5,889 nucleotides of DNA from Actinomycetes bacterium (lineage in GTDB: Bacteria; Actinomycetota; Acidimicrobiia; Acidimicrobiales; Palsa-688), in NCBI GenBank assembly GCA_021827225.1, contig JAKAXG010000310.1:1-5889 (forward strand), given 5' to 3'. Below the pieces are notes generated by a model. The model searched no databases. It had not been told where the DNA came from and saw only the letters and a program-made list of their open reading frames with translations. Position numbers and translations under genes: made by a program. This document shows, in pieces, positions 1 through 5,889 of the stretch (positions within the stretch are counted from its first letter, which is position 1; each line of letters starts with the position of its first letter).

Positions 1-324
1 GCCCATGGACCCGTAGAACCGGGCGTCCCCGAAGGCGAACACCCCACCGTCGCGGGCGAACAGCCAGTAGCCCTTACCGGAGGGGGTGACGGCCATCGAG
101 ACGATCGGCTGAGCCAGCTTCACGCCCCCCAGGGACCCGTAGAACCGGGCGTCACCGTAGGTGAACACTCCCCCGTCGGACGAGACCATGTAGTAGCCGT
201 TCCCATCGGGGGTCGTGGCACCGCCGACCACGGGCTGGGCCAGCCGGAGGCCCCCCAGAGATCCGTAGAAGGCTGCGCCTCCGAACGCGAACACTCCCCC
301 GTCAGAGGCGAACAGGCGGTACCC
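1..324 (-). repeat. 126-bp tandem repeats encoding 42-residue '[15 protein letters not shown]' units
   Basis: Three copies are visible, in exact 126-bp register: 324-199, 198-73 and 72 to the left edge (truncated). Each reads G-Y-x-x-x-x-x-D-G-G-V-F-x-x-G-x-A-x-F-Y-G-S-L/M-G-G, then V/L-x-L-A-Q-P-x-V, then a TPxGxG turn. The type is widespread in exported actinobacterial proteins and resembles repeated beta-hairpins or propeller blades. More copies are expected beyond the window. Confidence 0.9.
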
Positions 325-2715
325 ACCCGAGGGCGTCCCCGGCGCAGGGGACCGGGGCGTCGATGGTGTCGATGGGGTGGACGGGGTCGACGGGGTGGAC
401 GGGGTCGACGGCGTGGACGGCGTCGACGGCGTCGAGGGGGTCGACGGCGGCGACGGCGGTCCCGACGGCGGGGGCGGCGGCGGCGGATCCAGGGTGGTGA
501 CGGTGGCCGGGCCTGACGCCGGTCCCTCGCCGGAGCCGTTGAAGGCGATGATCTCGAAGGTGTACGCCTGGCCGGCGGCCAGGCTGGTCACGGTGTAGGA
601 CCGGCTCACCCCGCTGAGGTCCTCGACCACCGCCTGGCCCGAGGCGGTGTTCCCCTTGTACACCTCGACCATGTAGTCGGTCGGCGTCCCGCCGGCGGCC
701 GGTGCGGACCAGGCCAGGCTCACGGAGCCGTACCCGGCCGTCGCCGTCGGGGTCCCGGGCGCACCAGGACGGGCTATCGGCTCGGTGGTCACCGGCTTGG
801 AGGGGAGCCCGGAGCCCTTCGAGTCCGCGGCGGTAACGGTGAAGGTGTAGGGCTGCTGGTCCGTGAGGTCGTCCACGGTGTAGGTCAGGGCCGCCGAGTG
901 GGTGTCGATCGCGAGAGTGGGGCTACCCGTGACGTTCGGTCCGGCGTACTCGTCGATCACATAGTCGGTGGGCGAGTTGCCCGTCGTGGGCGCCGTCCAG
1001 GAGAGTTGGACCGTGGTGTCCCCCGGCGTCGCGGTGGGTGTCCCCGGCGCGCCCGGGGCTGTGACCGGCGGAGCGGGGGTGGAGGTCACCGGGGCCGAGG
1101 CGACACCGGTACCGCCGGCGTTCACCGCCTCGACGGTGAAGGTGTAGGCCTGCCCGTTGGTCAGGCCCATGGCGGTGTAGGACAGGCTGGTGGACTTGGT
1201 GTCGAACACCTTCGGGGTTCCGGTGGCCGCCGGGCCGGCGTACTGGCTCACCAGATAGTCGGAGATCCCGCTACCCGTCCCCGGCGCCGCCCACGTGAGC
1301 TGGACGCTGCCGTCGCCCGCGGTCGCAACCGGCGTGCCGGGGGCGCCAGGGGCCGGGGTGGGGGCACCGAACTCGAGCTCCCTTATCCGGTTCCCGTCGC
1401 CGGCCGGAGATGGATCGTCGACACCGTCGGTGACGAAGATGTTGCCGCTGGCATCCAGCGCCACGTCGGAGGGGTTACCGAAGCCGGCGGCGGACGGCGG
1501 CCCCCCGTCCCCGCTGTCGCTACCCCGGAGGGTGCTGCCGGCGATGGTGTAGACGTTCCCGGCCGTCATGGAGATGCCGTAGAAGATCCCGGTCGTCTCC
1601 GCCACCACCCGGATCTCGTCGTTGAACACGTCGGCCACGATCACGTTGCCACTGGCATCGACCGCGACGGCGTTCGGGTAGTAGAAGGTGGCCTGGTCGG
1701 CGGGCCCGTCCGCCGATCCCTCGGCTCCGGTGCCGGCGATGCTGTACACGTCACCGGCGGTCATGGCCAGCCCGTCGAAGGTACCGGTCCTGGCTGCCAG
1801 GACCACGATGCGGCTGTCGCCGTAGTCGGCGATGACCAGGTTGCCGTCGGTCGGGTCCACCACCGTGTCGTGAGGGCTGCTGAGCCCGCTCTGGAGCGCC
1901 GGCTTCCCATCCACGAAGGTGGAGGTCCCGTTACCGGCGATCGTCGTGATCTGTCCGGCCGTGACGCTCTGGCCGTAGAACGAACCGGACACCGCGGGCA
2001 GCATCTGCACCCGCTCGTTCCCGGTGTCGGTGATGATGAGGTTGCCGCTCGGATCGAGGGACACCCCGTGGAGATCGGAGAACGTGGCGCCCGCCACGCC
2101 ATGACCGGCGAGGGTGTAGAGGTCGCCCACCGTGGTCATATTCACCCCGAACAGCGTGCCCGTCCGGGCGGCGATCACCTGCACCACGCCGTTCCCGTTG
2201 TCACTGAAGATGACGTCGCCGTTGGCGTCCAGGGTCAGGCGCTTGGGCGCGGCCAGCACGGCCTTCGTCGCCGGCACCCCGGAGGAGATGGGACCGGTGG
2301 GGACCGTGCCCCCGGTGGGATTGGTTCCGGCGATGGTGTACACGTGGTCGGCGGTCATCGTGATCCCGAAGTAGGTGCCACTCTTGGCCGGCACCATACG
2401 GACGACCGCGTTCACGGTGTCGGCGAAGAAGATGTCGCCCTGGGCGTCGACGGCAATTCCCTGAGGCGCCGACACGGACGCGCTGGTCGCCGCGGTCCCG
2501 TCTGGAGAGAACCCAGGTTTGGCATTGCCGGGTGAGGTGGCCGGTGTACCCACCACCGTGATCACCTGTCCGCCGGCGGCGAATGCAGCCGTCGGGGAGA
2601 CGAAGCCAATGGTTCCCCCGACGAACGTCGAGGTCACGAACCCGGCCGCCACCCTGCGGGCCGTAACCGTTCGGGGCATGGCCGGCAGGCGGGGCCCTTG
2701 TCGCAAAGTCCTCAT
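1..2715 (-). CDS. Large secreted NHL beta-propeller / fibronectin III / 42-residue-repeat protein (C-terminus beyond window)
   Basis: The frame is open for 905 codons from the ATG at 2715 to the left edge, so the protein is incomplete at its C-terminus. Residues 1-46 form a signal peptide: a basic start (MRTLRQ, TARR), a hydrophobic stretch, and an Ala-x-Ala-like site at AAFA|AGG. Residues 84-448 hold six NHL-type units, each with a core like [25 protein letters not shown]. Three fibronectin III domains follow at about 454-545, 553-645 and 646-743, with conserved V-x-L-x-W and Y-T-F-x-V/I-x-A strands. Next come a Pro-rich/(PST)10 linker at 744-787 and 42-residue repeats from 798. The likely role is an extracellular or cell-surface scaffold for carbohydrate or protein binding; no catalytic domain is visible. 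The frame stays open upstream of 2715, but only this ATG places the signal peptide at the N-terminus. A weak GGGA lies about 9 nt ahead. Domain calls are firm; the ligand and role are unknown. Confidence 0.92.
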   Translation of the reverse strand, partial: MRTLRQGPRLPAMPRTVTARRVAAGFVTSTFVGGTIGFVSPTAAFAAGGQVITVVGTPATSPGNAKPGFSPDGTAATSASVSAPQGIAVDAQGDIFFADTVNAVVRMVPAKSGTYFGITMTADHVYTIAGTNPTGGTVPTGPISSGVPATKAVLAAPKRLTLDANGDVIFSDNGNGVVQVIAARTGTLFGVNMTTVGDLYTLAGHGVAGATFSDLHGVSLDPSGNLIITDTGNERVQMLPAVSGSFYGQSVTAGQITTIAGNGTSTFVDGKPALQSGLSSPHDTVVDPTDGNLVIADYGDSRIVVLAARTGTFDGLAMTAGDVYSIAGTGAEGSADGPADQATFYYPNAVAVDASGNVIVADVFNDEIRVVAETTGIFYGISMTAGNVYTIAGSTLRGSDSGDGGPPSAAGFGNPSDVALDASGNIFVTDGVDDPSPAGDGNRIRELEFGAPTPAPGAPGTPVATAGDGSVQLTWAAPGTGSGISDYLVSQYAGPAATGTPKVFDTKSTSLSYTAMGLTNGQAYTFTVEAVNAGGTGVASAPVTSTPAPPVTAPGAPGTPTATPGDTTVQLSWTAPTTGNSPTDYVIDEYAGPNVTGSPTLAIDTHSAALTYTVDDLTDQQPYTFTVTAADSKGSGLPSKPVTTEPIARPGAPGTPTATAGYGSVSLAWSAPAAGGTPTDYMVEVYKGNTASGQAVVEDLSGVSRSYTVTSLAAGQAYTFEIIAFNGSGEGPASGPATVTTLDPPPPPPPSGPPSPPSTPSTPSTPSTPSTPSTPSTPSTPSTPSTPRSPAPGTPSGGYRLFASDGGVFAFGGAAFYGSLGGLRLAQPVVGGATTPDGNGYYMVSSDGGVFTYGDARFYGSLGGVKLAQPIVSMAVTPSGKGYWLFARDGGVFAFGDARFYGSMG
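358..447 (-). repeat. (Pro-Ser-Thr)10 linker, 9-bp tandem repeat
   Basis: Residues 757-786 of the secreted protein are ten consecutive Pro-Ser-Thr triplets, encoded by ten 9-bp units. Codons alternate (tcg acc / tcc acc), so part of the array has an 18-bp higher-order period and recurring GTCGAC hexamers. It is preceded by a proline-rich stretch (residues 744-757). Such linkers are typically extended, often glycosylated, and separate a propeller/FN3 region from a wall- or substrate-facing domain. The low-complexity DNA could vary in copy number by slippage. Confidence 0.92.
487..1356 (-). repeat. Three tandem fibronectin type III domains
   Basis: The domains follow one another with near-identical linkers (PGAPGTPxAT, three times). 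Each has a D/Y-G-S-V-x-L-x-W strand, a GxSxTDY turn, an L-T-Y-T-V or S-Y-T-V strand, and an A-Y-T-F-x-V-x-A-x-N-x-x-G-x-G strand. FN3 modules in bacterial exported proteins usually act as spacers or as carbohydrate- or protein-binding modules. The near-identical linkers suggest internal duplication. Confidence 0.9.
1372..2466 (-). repeat. Six NHL-type propeller blades within the secreted protein
   Basis: The six blade cores begin at residues 84 ([11 protein letters not shown]), 157 ([11 protein letters not shown]), 215 ([11 protein letters not shown]), 281 ([12 protein letters not shown]), 347 ([11 protein letters not shown]) and 415 ([11 protein letters not shown]). The spacing is 58-73 residues, longer than the roughly 40-45 usual for NHL units. 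The extra length is a recurring insert, 'tGtfyGxxMTAGxVYTIAG', between blades. Six cores fit a closed six-bladed propeller such as those known for NHL domains. Blade 6 carries a further acidic/Gly/Pro loop ([11 protein letters not shown]) before its last strand. Confidence 0.85.
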
Positions 2716-2894
2716 TTGATGTTTCCCACACGCTTTCTGTATCGCCGTCACTTCCGAAGCCAGCCGCCACGTTGGAGCACATCTGCGATGGCTTCCTGTT
2801 AGGCCACTGCGGCTGGCGGACGCATACACGAGTGATACGTGCATCGATTGGATACAGGAGGATTCCCTTATTGTGCGCCCGAGCGGCCCGCTCC
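2716..2894 (-). other. 179-bp gap / leader of the secreted protein gene
   Basis: This stretch lies between the methyltransferase stop and the secreted-protein start, both on the minus strand. It contains a perfect 9-bp inverted repeat (GCCAGCCGC at 2759-2767 and GCGGCTGGC at 2809-2817) enclosing 41 nt, in which TGG...CCT and AGGCCA can also pair. The transcript could therefore fold just ahead of the weak ribosome site. I see no convincing -35/-10 pair and no riboswitch consensus I recognise. The gap is long enough for a separate promoter. Confidence 0.4.
2881..2893. repeat. 13-bp palindrome just after the methyltransferase stop
   Basis: GAGCGG-C-CCGCTC is a perfect 6-bp inverted repeat with a one-base centre, starting 2 bp past the TAG of the methyltransferase. 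It could be a protein-binding site or the remnant of a terminator. The one-base centre makes a tight RNA hairpin unlikely and no T-run follows, so an intrinsic terminator is not supported. Confidence 0.3.
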
Positions 2895-3821
2895 CTACGT
2901 CCAGGCGGCGGCCTGATCGGCCGGAAGCCTCTGGGCCACCAGCAGGAGCTTGTTGCCCAACCCGATCCGGTTCGTGGTGGACTCGAGCACCGGCCAGGCC
3001 CGGCTCAGGGCCCGCTTGAAGGGGTCCTCGACGCCTTCCATCTCGAACAGCCTGGCCATCTTCTGCCGGGGCGAAGGCGCTAGTGCGCTCCAGGTGATCC
3101 GGCACCCGCATCTCCGGAGAAGCGCTTCCATGCCTTCGATGGTGAAGTAGCTACGGTGCTCGAGGTAGTAGAAGGGGTCGGTGAGATCGACCCTCCGGCC
3201 GGTGATCCTGTGGACGGACAGCACCGCCCGCCGGGGCGGGAATCCGGCATTCGGGGTCTCGAACAGGAGCGCTCCTCCAGGACGCACCTTGCGGACCATG
3301 GCCTCCAGCCCTTCCAATGGATCCAGCAGGTGTTCGATGACGTCCCACATCGTCGCCGCGTCCAGCGAGCTGTCGGGAACGCGGGCATCGACGTCGGCCG
3401 GCAGACAGGCCTCCAGGCCACGGTTCCTGGCGGAATCAACCGCCTTCTCCTCCACGTCGACCCCGACCGCTCTGATGCCGCGCCTGCCGGCGTAAGCGAG
3501 GAAGTTGCCGATCCCACAGCCGATGTCCAGGACCGACCTGATGGGGCCAACCGCCTTCTCCGCCTCGAGGACGACCCGTTCGTATCTGCGCTCGAACTCG
3601 GAGAGGACCGCATCGCTGCTGTACACCGAGAACTTGTACGGCTCCCAGTAGGCGGACTCCCTGGGCGCCGCGTCGGCGTCCTCGGGTCGGAAGAACTCGG
3701 TCCTGCAGGACCTGCACCGCCAGAGGCGGTAGGCCCGCTCGACGGTCAACGACAGTGCCGCCGCCTGCTGCCCGCAGGCCGGGCAGGCCCGGGTATCCAG
3801 AGCAGCGCGCTGCATGTTCAT
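2895..3821 (-). CDS. Class I SAM-dependent methyltransferase with N-terminal zinc-ribbon-like motif
   Basis: The product is 308 residues from the ATG at 3821; a second ATG two codons on (3815) is an alternative start. Residues 13-16 (CPAC) and 36-39 (CRSC) make a four-cysteine zinc-ribbon-like knuckle. The Rossmann fold follows: motif [12 protein letters not shown] (97-107), motif II VGVD (119-122), the acidic motif [11 protein letters not shown] (158-168) and motif [16 protein letters not shown] (179-191). The tail has the EHRSYFT segment seen in UbiG-like and sugar- or natural-product-modifying methyltransferases. It should transfer a methyl group from SAM to a small molecule, sugar or lipid in the cytoplasm; the substrate cannot be read from sequence. 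The start overlaps the stop of the preceding small ORF as ATGA, which suggests translational coupling. That overlap and the absence of a good ribosome site favour 3821. The frame is open back to 3956, but the extension has the composition of a shadow frame. Confidence 0.9.
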   Translation of the reverse strand: MNMQRAALDTRACPACGQQAAALSLTVERAYRLWRCRSCRTEFFRPEDADAAPRESAYWEPYKFSVYSSDAVLSEFERRYERVVLEAEKAVGPIRSVLDIGCGIGNFLAYAGRRGIRAVGVDVEEKAVDSARNRGLEACLPADVDARVPDSSLDAATMWDVIEHLLDPLEGLEAMVRKVRPGGALLFETPNAGFPPRRAVLSVHRITGRRVDLTDPFYYLEHRSYFTIEGMEALLRRCGCRITWSALAPSPRQKMARLFEMEGVEDPFKRALSRAWPVLESTTNRIGLGNKLLLVAQRLPADQAAAWT

Positions 3822-3961
3822 GGATTCGGGGTCGGGGGGCTCTGCACGACGTCCGGGCCGGCCCCCTTGACCGGCGCCCAGCCGGCCACGTCGAACAGGC
3901 GCTTGGCCGCGTCGATCACCGCCGGCGGCACCATATCGAAGGGCGGCACAGGGCATGGCAT
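3818..3961 (-). CDS. Small 47-residue ORF with PPxxVxxAKRxF motif; mini or truncated relative of the ECF-linked protein
   Basis: The best start is the ATG at 3961, with GAGG 6 nt upstream. In-frame ATGs at 3973, 4057 and 3934 are alternatives. The stop TGA overlaps the methyltransferase ATG. From the internal Met at 3934 onward, almost every codon ends in G or C, the signature of real coding DNA here; upstream of it the bias is weaker. The segment PPAVIDAAKRLF aligns with PPAYVVEQAKRAY of the 144-residue protein encoded at 5063. After it this ORF has GWAPVKGAGPDVV and a proline-rich tail, and lacks the LAELTFDSL block and the rest of the partner's fold. There are no membrane or signal segments. 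It may be a small partner of the upstream sigma factor or a gene remnant. Function unknown. Confidence 0.55.
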   Translation of the reverse strand: MPCPVPPFDMVPPAVIDAAKRLFDVAGWAPVKGAGPDVVQSPPTPNP

Positions 3962-4072
3962 GCGCCGCCTCATCGGCTGGTTCCGGCCGCCGGTCGGGTT
4001 GCAGTCGTGTCTTCCACGACAGATAGGAGGGCGGTGCCGCCGGGGAGATACGAACATCCCCGGAGCGACCCG

Positions 4073-4741
4073 TCAGGCCGTGAAGAGCTCCTCCAGCTCC
4101 ACCCCCGCCTTGGCAGCCAGACGGCGCAACCGCTCGAGGGCCCGGGCCCGCGTCGGCCCGATGCTGCCGATGGGCATGTCGAGTGCCTCGCTTATGTCCC
4201 GGTAGCTGAGCGGCACGTCGGTGCTCAACAGCCTCAACAGCAACTGGGAGCGGACGGGCAGCTGGCAGACCAGTTCCGATATCACCATGGACCGCTCACG
4301 CGATATCAGCCTGTGGTCGTGCGATGTCACCGGCACCGGATCGGGAAGGAGGTCGAGGTCCTCGCCGCTCGGGATCTGCCTGCCGGAGAGGCGGATGACC
4401 CGCAGCGACTCCCGCCTGGCGGTGGTGGCCAGCCAGGCTCCCACCCGCTCCGGTTGGTGGATGCGGCCGAGGTTTTCGACCAACCGCAGCCAGGTGGTCT
4501 GCGACACGTCGGCCGCGTCGGCAACGCTCAGTCGATGGCCTCGGGCGATGGCCCACACCATGGGGGCGAAGCGGTCGACCAGCCGGTCCCACGCCTCCCG
4601 TTCGCCGGCCCCGGCCCGGGCTACCAGGGAGGCCACGTCGCTGTTGGCAGACCCGGCTCTGGAGATCTCCCGCACGGCGGTATCACCACCTGAGGACGGG
4701 ATTCCCTCCGTGCTCGCCAGCCAGTCCACTTCTGACCTCAT
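4073..4741 (-). CDS. ECF-type RNA polymerase sigma-70 factor
   Basis: The 222-residue protein has sigma region 2 at about 48-118 (REAWDRLVDRFAPMVWAIAR, then DAADVSQTTWLRLVENLGRI and GAWLATTARRESLRVIR). Region 4 is at about 157-209, with the helix-turn-helix LSYRDISEALDMPIGSIGPTRARALERLRR; regions 1 and 3 are absent, as is normal for ECF factors. It should direct RNA polymerase to its own promoter set. The GSIGPTRARxLERLRR ending is typical of an actinobacterial ECF subgroup that I recall beside genes like the one at 5063. ATG 4741 has GGCAGG only about 4 nt ahead. GTG 4729 (residue 5) has GAGG 6 nt ahead, so the true start may be four codons later. The first 40 residues are Ser/Gly-rich and poorly conserved. 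No anti-sigma factor with a membrane segment or ZAS motif is adjacent. Confidence 0.93.
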   Translation of the reverse strand: MRSEVDWLASTEGIPSSGGDTAVREISRAGSANSDVASLVARAGAGEREAWDRLVDRFAPMVWAIARGHRLSVADAADVSQTTWLRLVENLGRIHQPERVGAWLATTARRESLRVIRLSGRQIPSGEDLDLLPDPVPVTSHDHRLISRERSMVISELVCQLPVRSQLLLRLLSTDVPLSYRDISEALDMPIGSIGPTRARALERLRRLAAKAGVELEELFTA

Positions 4742-4906
4742 TGTTCCTGCCAGTTGTTCGGGGACCTCCGAAAGTGGACTACTCGCGCTACCCGCATTTG
4801 TTTCGCCCTTCGGTCCGTTAGTCCTGACCCTGCCCCGCCAGAGTGCCTGACCGCGGACCGCCCTTCAAGGTGTTCAGGACCTTCGACCGAGGTTTCATTC
4901 GCGGTA

Positions 4907-4935
4907 TTGACAGCCTCGCTCCGGCGGCGTCTACA
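4907..4935 (+). promoter_or_regulatory. Candidate housekeeping-type promoter for the 144-residue protein gene
   Basis: A perfect TTGACA -35 hexamer sits at 4907-4912. A weak -10 match, TCTACA, is at 4930-4935 after a 17-bp spacer. Transcription would start near 4942, giving an untranslated leader of about 120 nt before the ATG at 5063. The -35 is striking in such GC-rich DNA, but the -10 is poor. TATGGT at 4976-4981 is an alternative -10 without a matching -35. Confidence 0.3.
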
Positions 4936-5020
4936 CCCACGCTCGTATCAGACAATCGGACCGTCGAAGATCCGGTATGGTCACCGCGTGGCTGCTGTCC
5001 CATCCGCCTCCGCTTGTGAC

Positions 5021-5038
5021 CGGACCGCCCGGGGTCCG
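5021..5038 (+). repeat. Short inverted repeat 24 nt before the start of the 144-residue protein gene
   Basis: CGGACC and GGTCCG pair around a 6-nt GC-rich loop. In the mRNA the stem would end just before the GGGACGAG stretch, the only purine-rich segment available as a ribosome site, so it could affect translation. This is inferred only from the pairing. Confidence 0.3.
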
Positions 5039-5062
5039 ACAGCCGGGACGAGCTGACGCGAG

Positions 5063-5497
5063 ATGAGCGGGCACCACCGCGCCGGGTCGCCGGAGGAGCG
5101 GCCAGCCGGCATACCTCCCGACGAGCCGCCCGCGTACGTGGTGGAGCAGGCGAAGCGGGCCTACACCGGGCCGGCCAGGGAGCTCGCGGAACTGACGTTC
5201 GACTCCCTGGTCGACGGAGACTCCGGTCCGGACGACCATCGGCTCCGCTTCGAACATCCCGATCTCAGCGTGACGCTCGACGTGTCGGCCCGCCCGGAGG
5301 GCACCGGGATGCGGGGCCGGGTGGACCCGGCCGCGCCCCGGGTCGCCCTCTACATGCGGGCCACCGATCTGGCGATGGTCGCCGAGGCCGACGAGGGCCG
5401 GTTCGAGTTCGGTCTGGTGCCGCACGGCCTGGTCAGGCTGTCCATCGAGCGCGTTGAGCCGGCCCCGGCCGTATGGACCGACTGGTTCCGCGTCTGA
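5063..5497 (+). CDS. 144-residue soluble protein of an ECF-sigma-linked actinobacterial type
   Basis: An in-frame TGA at 5054-5056 rules out a longer N-terminus, so ATG 5063 is the first possible start; no strong Shine-Dalgarno precedes it. The first 20 residues are polar and proline-rich. The core motif PPAYVVEQAKRAYTG leads into ARELAELTFDSLVD (residues 38-51). Alternating strands follow, such as LRFEHPDLSVTLDVSA, a GMRGRVDP turn and VRLSIERVEP, ending in VWTDWFRV. I recall this layout (PPxxVxxAKxxF, then xAELAxLTxDSL, a beta-rich body and a terminal TDW) from proteins next to ECF sigma genes in actinobacteria. No signal peptide or membrane segment is visible, so it is probably cytoplasmic. 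Its divergent position beside the sigma gene fits a sigma-associated regulator or target, but its biochemical role is not established. Confidence 0.8.
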   Translation: MSGHHRAGSPEERPAGIPPDEPPAYVVEQAKRAYTGPARELAELTFDSLVDGDSGPDDHRLRFEHPDLSVTLDVSARPEGTGMRGRVDPAAPRVALYMRATDLAMVAEADEGRFEFGLVPHGLVRLSIERVEPAPAVWTDWFRV

Positions 5498-5507
5498 GGC
5501 GAACCCG

Positions 5508-5889
5508 CTAGCCGACCCAGAAGCTGATGGCCACGGCGATGCCGGCGAGCACGACCACCCGCCGGAGGAGGACGGAGTCGATCACCTTGACCAGCCTTCC
5601 TCCGATGAACCCGCCGAGCAGGCTGCCCACCGCCATGATCGGCACGAGTATCCACGCCACCTTCCCGGAGAAGAGGAAGAACACCGCGGCGACCAGGTTG
5701 ATCACGAAGGAGAGGGCCTGCTTCAGGGCGTTCAGCTTGGTGAGAGGCTCGAGGCTGAACAGCGCCAGCAGAGCCAGCAGCATGATCCCGAGCCCGGCGC
5801 CGAAATACCCCCCGTAGGCCGCGCCCAGGAAGACGGTCAGCACGAACAGCGCCTGCCGACCGCCGGACGGGCCCCGTCCCGCGTCGGCC
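5508..5889 (-). CDS. TauE/SafE-family membrane permease, C-terminal half (N-terminus beyond window)
   Basis: The frame is open from the right edge to the TAG at 5508-5510, giving 126 codons, the C-terminal half of a protein whose family is usually about 250-270 residues. The motif FLGAAYGGYFGAGLGIMLLA matches the repeated signature of the TauE/SafE (formerly DUF81) exporters. Further hydrophobic helices are ALSFVINLVAAVFFLFSG, VAWILVPIMAVGSLLGGFIGG and VVVLAGIAVAISFWVG, about four membrane segments in all. Members move sulfite, sulfoacetate or other small anions across the inner membrane; the substrate here is not determinable. A GTG at 5843 is inside the conserved region and is not the real start. 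The gene converges on the 144-residue protein gene with only 10 bp between stops, and has no evident functional tie to the sigma cluster. Confidence 0.9.
   Translation of the reverse strand, partial: ADAGRGPSGGRQALFVLTVFLGAAYGGYFGAGLGIMLLALLALFSLEPLTKLNALKQALSFVINLVAAVFFLFSGKVAWILVPIMAVGSLLGGFIGGRLVKVIDSVLLRRVVVLAGIAVAISFWVG

Larger units (their letters stand above)
4742..5062. promoter_or_regulatory. Divergent intergenic region between the sigma gene and the 144-residue protein gene
   Basis: These 321 bp separate two outward-facing genes and must hold the promoters of both. Short open frames that cross it lack the local codon bias. Possible stem-forming repeats are AAGGT/ACCTT (4867-4871 / 4879-4883) and CGGACC/GGTCCG (5021-5026 / 5033-5038). 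I did not find a clear GGAAC/CGTC-type ECF promoter on the minus strand that would show autoregulation. Confidence 0.6.

Noticed and set aside
1..447. CRISPR or other non-coding repeat array.
   Set aside because: The 126-bp and 9-bp repeats stay in frame within one protein, encode sensible repeats and have no unique spacers.
898..2535. A 545-codon open frame on the plus strand.
   Set aside because: It is the antisense of the NHL/FN3 protein. Its Gly/Arg/Asp/Val-rich composition has no recognisable domain and follows from the codon bias of the minus-strand gene, which has clear domains throughout.
2716..2844. An earlier in-frame ATG (2844) as start of the secreted protein.
   Set aside because: It would bury the signal peptide about 43 residues inside the protein, and the extension is not coding-like.
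2856..2875. A perfect AGGAGG followed 9-11 nt later by TTG/GTG on the plus strand.
   Set aside because: The reading frames from these starts run antisense into the methyltransferase and lack coding character. On the transcribed strand the element reads CCTCCT, so it is probably chance.
2716..2894. Cyclic-di-GMP or other known riboswitch ahead of the surface protein.
   Set aside because: None of the conserved cores I know is present; only generic inverted repeats are seen.
3822..3956. N-terminal extension of the methyltransferase to 3956.
   Set aside because: The 45 extra residues are Gly/Arg-rich and overlap the small ORF, whose frame has the proper third-position bias.
3156..4693. Long plus-strand open frames across the methyltransferase and sigma genes.
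   Set aside because: They lie opposite two well-recognised genes and show no motifs; they are mirror frames typical of GC-rich DNA.
4754..5056. A 100-codon plus-strand frame in the divergent region.
   Set aside because: It has mixed third-position usage, no ribosome site and no motif, and it spans the expected promoters of both flanking genes.

Overview
The window is GC-rich and its coding frames use G or C at nearly every third codon position. Together with the protein families present, this points to a high-GC actinobacterium. The secreted protein on the left combines NHL blades of the type 'TGxFYGxxMTAGxVYTIAG' with fibronectin III domains and 42-residue '[16 protein letters not shown]' repeats. 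I associate that style of protein with Acidimicrobiia and related actinobacteria, but the lineage is an inference.

Layout, left to right. (1) Positions 1-2715, minus strand: one very large exported protein, running off the left edge. It has a signal peptide, a six-bladed NHL-type beta-propeller, three fibronectin III domains, a (Pro-Ser-Thr)10 linker and the first copies of a 126-bp/42-residue repeat. (2) 2716-2894: a 179-bp gap that would form the leader of that gene, with a 9-bp inverted repeat. (3) 2895-3821, minus: a SAM-dependent class I methyltransferase with an N-terminal four-cysteine zinc-ribbon-like motif. (4) 3818-3961, minus: a small, strongly codon-biased ORF whose stop overlaps the methyltransferase start (ATGA). 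(5) 4073-4741, minus: an ECF-type sigma-70 factor. (6) 4742-5062: a divergent promoter region. (7) 5063-5497, plus: a 144-residue soluble protein of a type I recall next to actinobacterial ECF sigma genes. (8) 5508 to the right edge, minus: the C-terminal half of a TauE/SafE-family membrane permease.

The four minus-strand genes (sigma, small ORF, methyltransferase, surface protein) share one orientation and could form a sigma-led transcription unit, although the 179-bp gap leaves room for a separate promoter before the surface protein. The most interesting signal is that the 47-residue small ORF carries a 'PPAVIDAAKRLF' motif that matches 'PPAYVVEQAKRAY' near the N-terminus of the divergent 144-residue protein. 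The ECF sigma gene is therefore flanked by a full-length member and a mini (or truncated) relative of one family. No recognisable membrane anti-sigma factor, tRNA, rRNA, CRISPR array or insertion sequence was seen.
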